A DNA stretch of 64,000 nt. Origin: Synaphobranchus kaupii. Lineage: Eukaryota > Chordata > Actinopteri > Anguilliformes > Synaphobranchidae. A program made the position numbers and the translations under genes. The notes under the pieces were generated by a model. It did no database searches and was not told the origin of the DNA. It worked only from the letters and a program-made list of their open reading frames with translations. Shown in pieces: positions 1 through 57,913 of the stretch; position 1 is the stretch's first letter; the number at the start of each line of letters is the position of its first letter. Location: the NCBI GenBank assembly GCA_029718625.1, contig CM056397.1:2752590-2816589 (forward strand), in the 5' to 3' direction.

Positions 1-235
1 AGATGAGAAAACCCATAAAATAATTGAGGAAACATTGAGTAGCATTGTTTTGGAATAGAGTTTGTTTAATTTGTGTGAGCTAAGATAGCTAATATTGTTT
101 GTTGTAACGTGGCCTCATTTTGAAATCGATACTTTTAATTTCAGGCCTAGATTTTGCTAATTTAATTATAGACAGTGGTTTTTATGTGTGAGTAACTTTT
201 TGCACGTTGAAAACCTTTTTTGTTGAGATCTACTT
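1..235. repeat. unclassified repeat, second copy near 50.95 kb
   Basis: This stretch aligns, in the same orientation, with about 50950-51175. Shared blocks include GTAGCATTG, TTGTTTGT, GGCCTCATTTTGA, GGCAGGCCTAG-like and GTGAGTAAC. Family not recognised. Confidence 0.5.
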
Positions 236-528
236 TACTATATGAAAACGGCTGAACATCATTCCCATATTTGTTTTATGGCGAGATCCCACGTCCCCCT
301 AATACTATTTTAATCAATAAAGCATGTTTGTTGAATGGTCTAATTTCCGTTGAATGCTCGCATTTTTTGCAGCAGTTAAGGCGAAGAAGCTTTCTAAGAC
401 GTAAATGCATGTTGCCTCTGGGTTCATACTGTGTTGGTTGACTGGTCAGTTCATAACTCAAGGTTTGTATCTCTGAGGTTTGACTGATTATTGTTTAAAC
501 ATATGTTGTTTTGCATCCAACGGAGATG

Positions 529-848
529 CACTACACAGCCAAAAGTATCCGAACACCCCTTAGTCTGGTGCTGCTTTTCATGATTTGAGCTAGGCCCCTT
601 GGTTCCAGTGAGGCAAATCTTAACACTTTCAGCATAAAATGGAAAGCCGACCGTGAGCCAGGCCTAATCGGGCCTAATCGGAATGAAAGCAAATCCCAGC
701 AGAAATGTTCCAACATCTAGTGGAAAGCCTTCCCAGAAAAGTGGAGTCTTTTATAGCAGAAAAGGGGGACTAACTCCATATAAATGCCAAGGATTTCAGA
801 ATGAGATGTTGGACAAGCAGGTGTCCATATACTTTTGGCCATATAGTG
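529..848. mobile_element. Tc1-like deletion derivative
   Basis: The left end CACTACACAGCCAAAAGTAT is the inverse of the right end ATACTTTTGGCCATATAGTG with four mismatches. About 320 bp, no transposase. Typical of short Tc1-related fish elements. Confidence 0.7.
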
Positions 849-1106
849 TATATTGAGCCATGAAACGATAAACTAATCAAATACCCTGGCACCATGCCAT
901 TTCAGAACTAAATAAGTGTTAATACAGGCAATATTATATGACACCCATCTTGTCTGCAATAGTATGGGCATTATTTTGGTAATAAATACATTTAGAGATG
1001 CCTGTGTAGATATGAGTCTATATTTCCTTACCTTATTTTTTCCATGAACAATAACTAAAATAATCCCATAATGAAATTGCTCCCCTAATAATATGTATGT
1101 ACTTAC

Positions 1107-47923
<46,817 letters not shown>

Positions 47924-48251
47924 CTTAAAAACAACAAATCAAATACTAAACAACAATGGAGTATAGCCCTACTATACAGGATAACCTTACTGGATGCACA
48001 AGAATGTATTGCTCTTGTTGCAATTATTGTTAGCTTTAGGATTGATGATGAGAATAAAATAATCTTTGTTATATCATTATAACAAACTGTTGTGGTCAAG
48101 GAGAAGCCAACAAAAAAAAAAAGATAAGTATCACAGCCTATCATGTCTACAAGTATTGGAACTGCTAACGACAACCACCAACTGCAACCAACTATTCATG
48201 AATGTGCTTTTCATACACCCAAAGCACTGAATGCAGACAATTGTTCAAACA

Positions 48252-48502
48252 CACTGTAAAGATTTGTAGGTGACTGCAACATAACAAAATAAGTAAACAT
48301 TCTGCACACAAACTTTTGAGTAAACTTAACTTCTGGACACAAAGTTGATTAACTCAAAATATCAATTTAGTCAAACTTATTAACGTGTGTTAGAACTGAT
48401 GTTTTAAGTCCTTTGCACTTGATGTCCAGAAGTTCAGTTTCCTCAAAATGTTGTTTGCATGTTATTTCTTTATGTTGTAGTTACCTACAATTTTTTACAG
48501 TG
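48252..48502. mobile_element. short inverted-repeat element (hAT-like)
   Basis: Ends CACTGTAAAGATTTGTAGGT and ACCTACAATTTTTTACAGTG are inverse copies with two mismatches. No ORF; target duplication not seen. Confidence 0.65.
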
Positions 48503-48693
48503 CATATAGTGGTCGATTTCCTAAGATTCCAAATAAGGGGTGTTATTTTGCAGCCGCAGCCAAAGTATTTGCTCGTATTATCATTTCACACTTTGCGGGT
48601 GATCAACTACGATTCATTATGTAAATTACTTTAGCCGCAAACAGCCATATTTAAATGGAAGATTTTGCATGTTTGGAATGGTTACACGACTGG

Positions 48694-49073
48694 CAGCAGT
48701 GTTGCCAGTGAAAAACTATTTAATGAATGTGGGAAATGTATGAACCCTGTTATTTTAAGAGATGACCATTAAATAATTATTGTACATGACTGTGTCTTTT
48801 GAAAAATTATTATTATTATTTTTTTTTTTAAACAAACATTTGACTTTAAAAATAGTTTTTCCACAGTTCACTGTAGATAAATGTTACATGATTTCACTGT
48901 TTTTTAACAATGTCAAAGTCATGTAGAATAACAACAATTTAGTCATCCCATAAAATAACAGTATTTACAGTTACAATACAGTTAAATGACGAGATTTATA
49001 GGCTACAGCTAAATAATTGGACTCATACAGTTTTCCCCATTCAGTAAATTGTTTTTCACTGGCAACATTGCTG
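48694..49073. mobile_element. short inverted-repeat element (hAT-like)
   Basis: Ends CAGCAGTGTTGCCAGTGAAA and its inverse TTTCACTGGCAACATTGCTG differ at one base over 23 bp. 380 bp, AT-rich, no ORF. Confidence 0.72.
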
Positions 49074-49190
49074 TCGTTTTTTTATGGTATTTCATTTATT
49101 TATTTTTGTATTTTTTAAATTTTTTTACAGTGTAGGTATAGGCTACTGTTACATTGAACAAGCAGTCTACTACAAACTGTTTGACTTGGT

Positions 49191-49999
49191 GGGCCCTATC
49201 TTACCCCCGGTGCTAAGCGGCGCTAACCCAAACGCAAGTGTCTTTGCTAGTTTTAGTGCCCAGCGCACAAGTGATCTTGCGCCCATAGCAATTGAACTGG
49301 GTGAGTTGGTCTTAAGATGAGGAGTGGCCAGGATAATTTTTGGTGTATTGCTATCTTGAGCCAGCAGAAAGCGCTTGAGCTAAAACCACCACAAACCTGG
49401 TCTTAAGTCATGTCGCAGTTGTTTACATGTTATTTTAATGGCGCATATAAGTGCATCTACATAGGCGTGTGCACAACACGCGTACCCTCCTGTCTGTTAC
49501 ACACAGCTGCGCGCACAAGCATGACTAAAAATATCAAGATTACAATGTGAAATATTTTTATGGTGACAAATTCCTGCTGTCCTTATATGCACTCCCCATT
49601 GCTGTAAAAATAACGGCGAGTTCAAGCATCTCCGAAATTCAAATCCCAATCTCATAAATTCAGACCTCAAACCTAATCTGACATTTCAATGGATACATTC
49701 ATGTCCCCATCACACCTGTCAGCCAAGAACGGGTAAAACAGGAGTTCACACCAAACTTTGGGTTTCCTGGGGTTCTGCCCCAGCAGAGAATGCTGTCATA
49801 TATGTGAAGCGCACTCCATCAACATCCAGGTGACGTGTGATGCTACGTGTAAGGTTACACATGTATTCACAATTATCCTGGATCAAGCTATGACTTTATA
49901 TTGGCCAATAGTGCCTGTAATCTTCCGGGGGGGAGGGGGAGACAATCTTCTGTTAGGGGTCGATGGCTATCCATTAAAAACTTTGCTGATAACACCTAT
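49191..49999 (+). repeat. Harbinger-like repeat, copy 2
   Basis: Starts GGGCCCTATCTTACCCCCGG and parallels 34364-33776 in opposite orientation throughout, including TTTACATGTTATTTTAA and GTGTGCACAACACGCGTA. No terminal partner was found at the far end. Confidence 0.55.
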
Positions 50000-50009
50000 A
50001 TCAAGCCTA

Positions 50010-50945
50010 ATGTGCAAATTGTCATTTACACCTAATGCGTTCAATGAAAATGTAATGTTGTTAGAAAGACAGTAGAGCAACATAGCTACAGAACTATATA
50101 GCAGTCAGATATAAAAAAATTTAAAAAGCAGAGTACGGGAAATCCCTGATAGTGTAGAGAGCTGAAGTTTGGCTTGGTGGTGCTCATTTGAATTTCCTTT
50201 TTTTGACCAAGCCAAACTTCACACTGAAAATGTAGGTTTTTTGTTATTAATTGATATTATGATCAAAAATTTCCATTACTCAAGCATTCAATCGTGCATT
50301 TGGACAAGGTCATATCAGAATAAAAGTAAATCAGAAATACGAGTTAATCCATCTGTCCATGCTTTCCAAGGGATGTCTTTATTGTATGTCTTTATTCCTA
50401 AGCACCATCGATCGCTAAAATGATACAACAAAATCGATTTACTTAAAATTAATTTTCAAAACACTGTCAGTGTCATGCAGAATAACAACAATAACTCATT
50501 CAATGGCCATCCCATAAAATAACTATAAGCATCGGCAGTGGGCGTGTCAATGTCAAAATTTTGTCACGTGCACCACAGCGTCACCAGGTGTTCAATCTGT
50601 GTCATAATTTAAGGCATCCAAGAGTTCAGCAATCCCAATAAGCCTACCAAGTTTGGTGATTCTAGGCCAAACCAGCTCACTGGAATTACAGGTGAAAGGG
50701 GAGGGGGAAAAAAAAAAAAAAAAGAATCCTAGCAATTATAATAGGGTTCCAGCAGCTTCGTTGCTTGGGGCCCTAATAATAATGTGTAACTTTTGTAGGT
50801 TTACTGATATCACATGCCGTGCGTTGCTTCCGGTGATTAAATCACATTATCAAAATATGCTTGTTGAAATTGCATTGGTTAACTGTGGTTCTCTGGTGTT
50901 GTAAGAGGCCTCGTGAATATTGTGCCCAGGGCCTCGGTTTTGTTT
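50010..50945. other. no gene recognised; short inverted repeat
   Basis: GAAGTTTGGCTTGGT at 50164 and ACCAAGCCAAACTTC at 50207 form a hairpin of about 15 bp. An A-run lies at 50708-50723. No ABCC12 start exon was recognised on the minus strand. Confidence 0.4.
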
Positions 50946-51180
50946 AATCCGTCCATGGATTGGGTAGCATTGCTTTGGAATCAAGCTAGTTTAATTAATG
51001 ATAGCCACGATAGGCTATATTGTTTGTTGTGGCCTCATTTTGATATCAATATTTTTAATGGCAGGCCTAGTTTTTGCAAGTTTTAATTAATGATTTACAG
51101 ACAGTGCTTTGTAGGCTATATGTGAGTAACCTGCCATTTTTGTAGGTCGAAAATGTTTTTTGTTCAGATTCTAAACACCC
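50946..51180. repeat. unclassified repeat, second copy of 1-235
   Basis: Same orientation and block order as the first 235 bases of the window. Confidence 0.5.
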
Positions 51181-51454
51181 CCATACGTGTCTTGCTATAA
51201 TGACAGCTGTCATCTTATCAATTTTGTGTCTTTTAGTACCTGCTTTCCGTTTGTACTAAAATGCACACACAAATACATTTCCCAAACTTGCTTTCGGGCT
51301 TAGTAAATCACTTTACACATGCTACAGTAGTCTATTTGCATGGCCTCCTTCCACTATTTCTGGAAATAACGTTGGGATGCCCAATTTTGCATATTCATTC
51401 AGACAAATCCGCAAATACGAAAGATCCAGTATCTTTCCATTTTAACACGCACAG

Positions 51455-51530
51455 TCACCCCCCTCGTGACTCAGTGGGTATTAGTCATCCGTAAGTTGAC
51501 GAGCCTAATGGTCGAATGAGCAAAATAAAA
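51455..51530 (+). repeat. DIRS 3' end fragment
   Basis: Translation ends RDSVGISHP, like the DIRS tail GISHL at 8070-8252. The end GTAAGTTGACGAGCCTAATG then CAAAATAAAA matches the DIRS terminus. It abuts miniature element B. Confidence 0.6.
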
Positions 51531-51531
51531 C

Positions 51532-51788
51532 TAAGGTTACGACTGTAACCACGATTTTAAGAGTTCCGGATGACCATTAGGGGTTATGGTCATTCGGGAC
51601 CCTTTCAGGGGCGAGAAGTGTTTTGAGGACCTCCGCCTTGACGTGTCTCTATTTACAGAGGAAGTCATCACACAGAGGTCACGGCCATGACAAATTGTTG
51701 GTATCAAAGTCTCGACGCATCCGGCAACAAAAAAGTACATTCATAAGTTGACGACCCTAATGGTCATCCGGAACTCATAAAACCGTGG
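51532..51788. mobile_element. miniature DIRS-derived element, copy B
   Basis: Left end GGTTACGACTGTAACCACG and right end ATCCGGAACTCATAAAACCG as in copy A, inverted relative to it. The interior has GTCTCTATTTACAGAGGAAG and CGGCCATGACAAA. The right tip is broken by an LTR element; matching outer sequence (GTCGTAACCTTCG) resumes at 55863. Confidence 0.65.
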
Positions 51789-52537
51789 TGTAGGATATTT
51801 AATATTTCCCCCCTTCTCTCTATCTCTGTCTCTCTCTCTCATTCTCAACCCCCCATCAAAGATAAGCCAGTCTTTGTCATAAATGACCCCTCTCCCCCCC
51901 CCCCCCTCCCCCACACCTTAACCCAATCAGGACAGGGATGGTCTTCCTGTGGAGGTATTTTATGAGTGTACCGCAGAAAAAGAAGTTAGTCAATTGTGGA
52001 GTTTGTTTGGAGAAGTCATTCTTTTTGGTTCCTCGTGCGTTTCCTTTTGTTCCTGTTCAGCTGGAGGGTAAATAATTTGGCAATTTTTGGCTTATCTCTC
52101 TCTTTACTGGTATTTCCTAATTAATGTCTGGCTTAATGTCTTCCATTTTGTAAATTATAAGTAGTCAGCCTACATTCCTTAGTGAATGTATGATTTCAAC
52201 TCATTATTCCAATTGAATGTTTTTCATTTAATAAAATTATTTAATCTCAAGACCTGATTTAGACTTTGTTTTGGCTTGTTGGTTGATCCACCAGGTTACT
52301 GTTCGACTTACCTATTAACGAATTTGGCGATTTAATTGATGATTGTAATTCTTAATAATAATTATTAAATTAAATCACGTAAAGCTTATTTTGAATGTAG
52401 GTTAAGTGAGGGGTTCTAGCACACAATATCGCTTGTGTTCAGTATTCAGAGTGCTGAACGTTTTAACAAGGGCATTGACTGTTGGAACCGCTGGATTCAG
52501 AAAATACACATTTTACCTAGTCCTCACTTACCCAACA
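51789..52537 (+). repeat. 5' LTR
   Basis: TGTAGG...CAACA, 749 bp, with a CT-rich start, AATAAA at 52230-52235, and a primer site four bases after the end. Confidence 0.7.
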
Positions 52538-52541
52538 TAAT

Positions 52542-52559
52542 TGGAGGTTCCACCGAGAT
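52542..52559 (+). promoter_or_regulatory. primer-binding site, tRNA-Gln type
   Basis: TGGAGGTTCCACCGAGAT is the reverse complement of the 3' end of vertebrate tRNA-Gln including CCA (recalled, not searched). Confidence 0.7.
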
Positions 52560-52690
52560 AGGTTGTCCTATAGCATACTAAATTTTGCTATTGAGTAAAC
52601 TGCGGTAAACTCTGAGACAAGTTCAAATCTTTTTCTAATCGACTGGTCTTAGATTTATTGATTTTATTTTTTTAATTTTTTTATATTATT

Positions 52691-53908
52691 ATGGCATACC
52701 AGACAAAGAGAGAGATGCCTCATTTACCCTCCACTGCTAACCTACCAGCATTCCCTGGCCAGTCAAGGCTGGATCAGCAGTGGTATCTCATGTTATCAGA
52801 ACGGCAATATTTGATAGCCCAGTGCCCAAAATTTGCAGAACAGCTCAAGGCAATGGACCAGCTGAAGGAGGAGGCCCTTTACAACCTGCGGACTGAGTAT
52901 TTGGACTATCTGATTTCTCCAGATAGTGATGAAACCAAGCGCAAGATTGTCCAAGGGATAAGGTCGTACCTAGAGAAAAGACAACATTTTCTCTATCTCT
53001 GGCGGTCAAAGCAGGCATGGGAGGAGGTAAACCAGATGTGGAAACTGGCTTGGGAAAAGCACCACTCTAAGTCAGGAGTTACTGCCAAACCAGTTTCTTC
53101 TGTGGCAGTCCAGCATGCGCTGGAAGGAGCAGTGCATGGCGCCATTCCAGCCATAACCCAGGCACCACCCCCCACCGAGGACAATACAGCACTCTCCATT
53201 GACTCATCCCCACCCCCTTCAGGCTTGGACAATTCTGTGGATTTTGTCACCTCCACAGACAATGTAGCCGCCCCCCTGGTGAGCCCCCCTTCCCTGGAGG
53301 AATTTGGGGGAAACAGCTCTGTGTCTTGTATCACACCAGCCACCACAGAGGATGTGACCCCACAGGACGTGGAATCCGCTGCTGCAGTCCTCTCAGCTGA
53401 GCCAGGTGAGGAGACCGTCGAACCCCTGGAGGCAGAACCTGCTACTGCAGACACAGCAGCCCAGCCTGGTGAGGAGACCGTCAAACCCCTGGAGGCAGAA
53501 CCTGCTACTGCAGACACAGCAGCCCAGCCTGGTGAGGAGACCGTCAAACCCCTGGAGGCAGAACCTGCTACTGCAGACACAGCAGCCCAGCCTGGTGAGG
53601 AGACCGTCAAACCCCTGGAGGCAGAACCTGCTACTGCAGACACAGCAGCCCAGCCTGGTGAGGAGACCGTCGAACCCCTGGGGGCAGAACCTGCTACTGC
53701 AGACGCAGCAGCCCAGCCTGGTGAGGAGACCGTTGAACCGCAGGACGCGGAACCGGCTTCTACAGGCCCATCAGCCCTGCCAGGTGGAGAGGTCTACGCA
53801 CCCCAACAGGTGGAGTCAGCCCCCACAGAAAAGTCCACCCAGGCAGAGGACCCCACCCCCACCCCTTGTGGACTTTTCTTCCCCTCCTGCTGCTTCCCCT
53901 CCTGCTGA
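52691..53908 (+). CDS. Gag-like ORF with tandem 21-residue repeats
   Basis: 405 residues from the ATG at 52691, the first long ORF after the primer site, where gag sits. Residues 1-130 are helical and charged, with Trp/Tyr-rich segments (FLYLWRSKQAWEEVNQMW). Residues 130-235 are Pro/Ser/Thr-rich. Residues 236-360 are six copies of a 21-residue acidic repeat around PGEETVKPLEAEPATADTA. The frame ends at 53906 just after a C-rich run. An overlapping frame stays open to 54152 and ends in a strongly basic stretch with KSRSPIRAVKRPREKRSRK, so a one-base slip in the C-run may have cut off a basic tail. No zinc knuckle or enzyme domain. Family not recognised; Gag is inferred from position and the acidic-then-basic layout. 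Confidence 0.6.
   Translation: MAYQTKREMPHLPSTANLPAFPGQSRLDQQWYLMLSERQYLIAQCPKFAEQLKAMDQLKEEALYNLRTEYLDYLISPDSDETKRKIVQGIRSYLEKRQHFLYLWRSKQAWEEVNQMWKLAWEKHHSKSGVTAKPVSSVAVQHALEGAVHGAIPAITQAPPPTEDNTALSIDSSPPPSGLDNSVDFVTSTDNVAAPLVSPPSLEEFGGNSSVSCITPATTEDVTPQDVESAAAVLSAEPGEETVEPLEAEPATADTAAQPGEETVKPLEAEPATADTAAQPGEETVKPLEAEPATADTAAQPGEETVKPLEAEPATADTAAQPGEETVEPLGAEPATADAAAQPGEETVEPQDAEPASTGPSALPGGEVYAPQQVESAPTEKSTQAEDPTPTPCGLFFPSCCFPSC
53404..53780 (+). repeat. 63-bp in-frame tandem repeat
   Basis: GAGGAGACCGT recurs at 53408, 53471, 53534, 53597, 53660 and 53723, an exact 63-bp period. Middle copies are identical, and the outer copies differ (GTCGAA, GTTGAA). Confidence 0.95.
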
Positions 53909-54772
53909 ATCCGGGGAACCTCTGCCTCTGTCTGCTGCACAGACAGAAGGGGTGTGCTCTGTGGACTCTCCCACTTCCACAGTTCCTGTGATGGAGGAGA
54001 TAGGGGGACTTCTGCGAAAGTCTCGCTCCCCTATCAGAGCTGTAAAGAGACCCCGGGAGAAACGGAGCAGGAAGCCAACCCCCGGCCGTTTTACGACTCC
54101 TCTGGCCCTCAGTCTCCGCCAGAGTGTTGTCTTGCAATCCAAAGCAAGATGAAAGCAGCCAATTTAGCACAACAGTTTCCCCCACCCTCGTCTCTCCACC
54201 CCCGAGCCACACCTGCAAACTTCGCACACACACGTCATCCAGGGAGAGTGCAAGAGCCCCTTTCCGACGTCAGAAGTGTTCGGAGAGCAGTGATGGACTG
54301 CATGCCTACGAGCAACGATCAGCCCAGCTGCCCAGAGAGGGAACCAAAGCCAAAACTGGCATAGACCCCTGGACAGAGATGAGACGGGCGTGGTTAAGGG
54401 GCATCCACGTGCGGAAGAAGCAAGATGACAGGATGCCTCCTGTCATCCCGGTTTGCTGAACGCTGTGGCCCTCCGCAGCCAAAGGACTGTCAGTAACCAC
54501 ACTGGGGTTCTAGGAGGTAAAACTGGCACTCTGCCTGCCCCTGCCAGTCCAGATACCCTGACACTGGAGAAGGAATTGACTGAACCAAGGTGCCATGACA
54601 GCAGTGACAAAAAAAATAATAATAAAAATGTCTGCACCAGACCGGATCATCACAATGGACATGGACTAATTGTTTTAAAGATGGTTAATGAACCATTAGG
54701 ACAGTTGTTTTCATGCAGCTATCATTGTACAATGATATTTATAATGTCCAAATGTGTGGTTGTTCTGATGAT

Positions 54773-54824
54773 GGAACGATAGGCTCTTAGCAGCTGCATG
54801 CACCTATCGTTCCAAGAGAGGGAA
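54773..54824 (+). promoter_or_regulatory. stem-loop and polypurine tract, first copy
   Basis: Arms GGAACGATAGG (54773-54783) and CCTATCGTTCC (54803-54813) pair perfectly over 11 bp. The tract AAGAGAGGGAA follows directly, then TG at 54825, where an LTR would start. Confidence 0.7.
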
Positions 54825-55270
54825 TGACGGGATGTTGCCTAATGTCCTGTGCTCTTTCTCTCTCCCTCTCTCTGTCTCTCTCTCTCGGCCTCTCTCTGCC
54901 CCCCCCACCCCCATCCCTACCACCACCTTTTAACCTAATACCATGCCCATGTTGTGTTTAAGTCCCTTTTATAGAGTGTAGGTGCCCCGCCAAATACTGT
55001 TCATAGACACTTCTGGACAAGTCAGCCCTATTCATGTGATTATTTAGACTGGCAATCCCGTGGAAGGTAAACCCTGTCCGTAAGGTTCCCCGGCATGGAC
55101 TGACAGCGGTCATAACATGGTGCTATCATTAATTGTTCCGGTCTTCACATGTTGCTATGAGTGTTAATGCCTAAGCCCTCAACTCCCACAGTCTTCTCCT
55201 GCCATTCCCTAAAGGACACCCACAGACACAAGTGCAAACAAGTGCAACCGGTCCCACACCCTGCCGCGGG
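54825..55270 (+). repeat. divergent LTR-like stretch
   Basis: After the first polypurine tract the sequence starts TGACGGGATGTT. It has the same order as the 5' LTR: CT repeats (TCTCTGTCTCTCTCTCTC), a C-rich run and a CACCTTTTAACCTAAT-like block. Similarity is loose and the end is undefined. Confidence 0.4.
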
Positions 55271-55802
55271 AAGCTAGCCTAAGCAACTGCCGTCAGCAGT
55301 CCACCCAATTGGATCCAGGCTGAAGGAGCCAAAATGGATTCCGACAGGGAAAGAGGAGCTTCCCCGCCCATCAGAAGAGAGGCCCTGACTGCACTTTGCC
55401 ACCTGTGGATCGTCCAGCTTCCTGTCACAGGAGACAGAGCCCCCGCACGCCGTGCAGAACTGGTAGAGACACTGTGGAGTAGGTTGCATTTCACTCACGC
55501 AATTGCAACACTAATGGAAAAAGCACTGCATGTTACCCAAGTCCAGGGAACTTCTGGTCCCTTGCCAGTCTAGATACCTGGACACTGGAGAAGGAAGAGA
55601 CTGAACCAGGGTGTCATAACAGCAGCAACACAAAAGAGTGCCTAATAGAGATATGACTCTAGATCACAAAGGGACTATTAAACTGGGCATGGACTAAATG
55701 TTTTAAAAATGGTTGGTGAACCATTTGGACAGTTGTTTTTGTTGTTAGCAGGTAACTGCATCTTCAATGTCCAAATGTGTAATGTGATTCCTATTTGGTG
55801 AT

Positions 55803-55862
55803 GTAAGAATAGGTTTTTAGCAGGTGCATGCACCTATTCTTACAAGAGAGGGATGTAGGATA
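55803..55862 (+). promoter_or_regulatory. stem-loop and polypurine tract, second copy
   Basis: Arms GTAAGAATAGG (55803-55813) and CCTATTCTTAC (55833-55843) pair over 11 bp. AAGAGAGGGA and then TGTAGGATA (LTR start) follow. Three pairs differ from the first copy, each with both bases changed. Confidence 0.75.
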
Positions 55863-55919
55863 GTCGTAACCTTCGATACCACTGTGGTTAGTCGTAACCT
55901 TCGATACCACTCATTTTAT

Positions 55920-57910
55920 GAATTAAAATGTGTTACTTAAATCACCAAGGACAGTTGAAATAAATATTTCTGAGTGTTTGCTACTTTCTCCATACAGCAA
56001 ATAGTTAGCCCAGCCCCCTGTGCCCACCAAATAGTAAATATTATATTACATTATATTATATTTTATGTTCTCCTATATTATTTGTCCAGGCATTTAAACC
56101 AAAAATTAACTTTATTTCTTAGTAGTGCTTACGCATTGAACTAGTAAATGAAGGTAATTTGGTCCCAAAAGGTAAAAAGTCCCAAAGGTTTAGCTCCTTC
56201 CATTAGGGTATCACATACGCCTATCCCTCTTACTTTCAAGGGAGGGTGTGGGGAGAACGGTGAAATATGAAAGGAGGCGGAGATTCGCTGCATAGAACAT
56301 ATCTAAGAAATATTATAAACATAGGCTATTAAACCAAAATAACTTGGGGAAAAATACATTTTTAATTACTTGGATGGCTAGAGAGTGGGTTAGAGACACA
56401 TGTGTGATGTGACAATTAAATAAATAAACAATGAAATAGATAATTAAATTAATAAGCAAGGAAATAAATATCTATTCATTGTTTTACATCTCTATTTATT
56501 TCACGACGTATTTATTTCCACTCGTATTTATTTTAAAGGCGTATTTATTTCAAAAATACTCAACCTGCCAGTCAACATGAAAGGGGCAGGGTCAGCTATG
56601 ATCATTGCACAGCAGTATATATAAAAACCTAGATACAGGTGCATACTTCCCCTGATAAAATATATTATAACTCGCTTAATTCTAAACTAATTTAAATAAA
56701 ATGTGACTTGTTATAAACGTGCATAACACAGGTTACCTTATTTCCAAATTTCCCAGAACAGAAAGCCTATTTGTAAAAAGCCCCATTAACTATTAAAGCC
56801 TAAATGTTGTCAAAATGTTGTTTTTTTAAAGTAGTAAATTAATTTATAATTTCAGAGAAATATGAATGGACTCCTATAATTGTGACGTAAACAACTATTA
56901 CTAGGGGGCCACAGAGGATAGGGTAGCCTAAGCATAATTGACAAGGAGTAATAATGAACGCAAACCCATAGTCATTCTGCAGAAATATAGCCCAGCTATA
57001 ATTACAAAATTAACTGGAATTCTTAGAGCAAGTTGCAAGTATTCCACATGTTTTTTTACACGTTCAGATTCCTACACTTTTCTTACCAACTCATAGCCTA
57101 TGACTAAAAGTCCCATTTCACAACAGTAGGCCTATAGGCTACATATACAGTATTTACTGATGTGTCTTGATGGATATATTGTATTTATGCCGAAGTATTA
57201 AGTTCATTTACTTATATAATGTACTCCCATTCTCAGTTTGTGCAGAAAAATACCTAGATTTTTTATTTAGGTTTTATTTGGCTTGTTATAGGGCCTAAAC
57301 ACAGACTAAATTACATAACACAGGTTACTTTATAAGTCCACTCACATGCACACTGCAGAAATTCATGCAAGATTATTTTGAGGTAAAACCTCTGTCTGCC
57401 TAACTTGTGCCTTCTTGTTCGGCCAAGCTTCTTGTGGCAACAAATAGTCAAAATGTTTTGACATTTTAAGTGAAACATTACATGCGGTGAAATTGCATCT
57501 ACGTAGACTGGATTTTGCTTGCGAAAGCAATGACTTGAGAAATGCACATTAATCCATTTCCACATTGTTTGTCTTTGAATTTACAACTGAATCATGTGTG
57601 AAAATTAGGAAATAAAATGTGTTATATGGCACGTCGTTTATGTTGTATTTTAGCCGGGCTAAAAAAGAGTCAGTCAAGAGATCGTAGATGCTTAGATCTG
57701 ATTTAACGGCTCCTTAGATGATCTAATAGATGTCTAGTGTCCAGTGGGGATAATGCACAAGCTATGGTAAAGGCATTAAATCTCTAAGTGGAGGGCTAAT
57801 AAAGTTAAGGTAGAATGGATTGCATATGATAGCCTATACAAATGTATTTCATAGATAACTGTGAGCAGTTATTGCTCCAAACTTTAAAAATAGTCATTTT
57901 TTATTGCATT
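55920..57910. other. AT-rich stretch, mostly unclassified
   Basis: No gene. 56640-56870 is the inverse of the repeat at 22303-22600. 56405-56545 is rich in AAATAAAT and ATTTATTT blocks that can pair with each other. The minus frame at 57311-57565 has no recognised motif. Confidence 0.4.
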
Positions 57911-57913
57911 ATA

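Larger units (their letters stand above)
51789..55862 (+). mobile_element. non-autonomous LTR retroelement with Gag-like ORF
   Basis: 5' LTR 51789-52537, primer site 52542, ORF 52691, polypurine tracts at 54814 and 55844, and TGTAGGATA (the first nine bases of the LTR) again at 55854-55862. No protease, reverse transcriptase or integrase was seen in any frame, so it must depend on another element. The 3' part is duplicated (about 54530-54824 and 55560-55853), with a second, divergent LTR-like stretch between. Confidence 0.7.

Noticed and set aside
51537..51740. Minus ORF at 51.6 kb as the ABCC12 start exon
   Set aside because: It is read from the miniature DIRS-derived element and lacks the expected N-terminal motifs or a fitting donor.
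52993..53643. 216-residue minus-strand ORF rich in AVAGSASRG repeats
   Set aside because: Shadow of the 63-bp repeat in the plus-strand ORF; no independent support.
53404..53780. CRISPR-like regular repeats
   Set aside because: The 63-bp units are contiguous, coding and without spacers, in a vertebrate genome.
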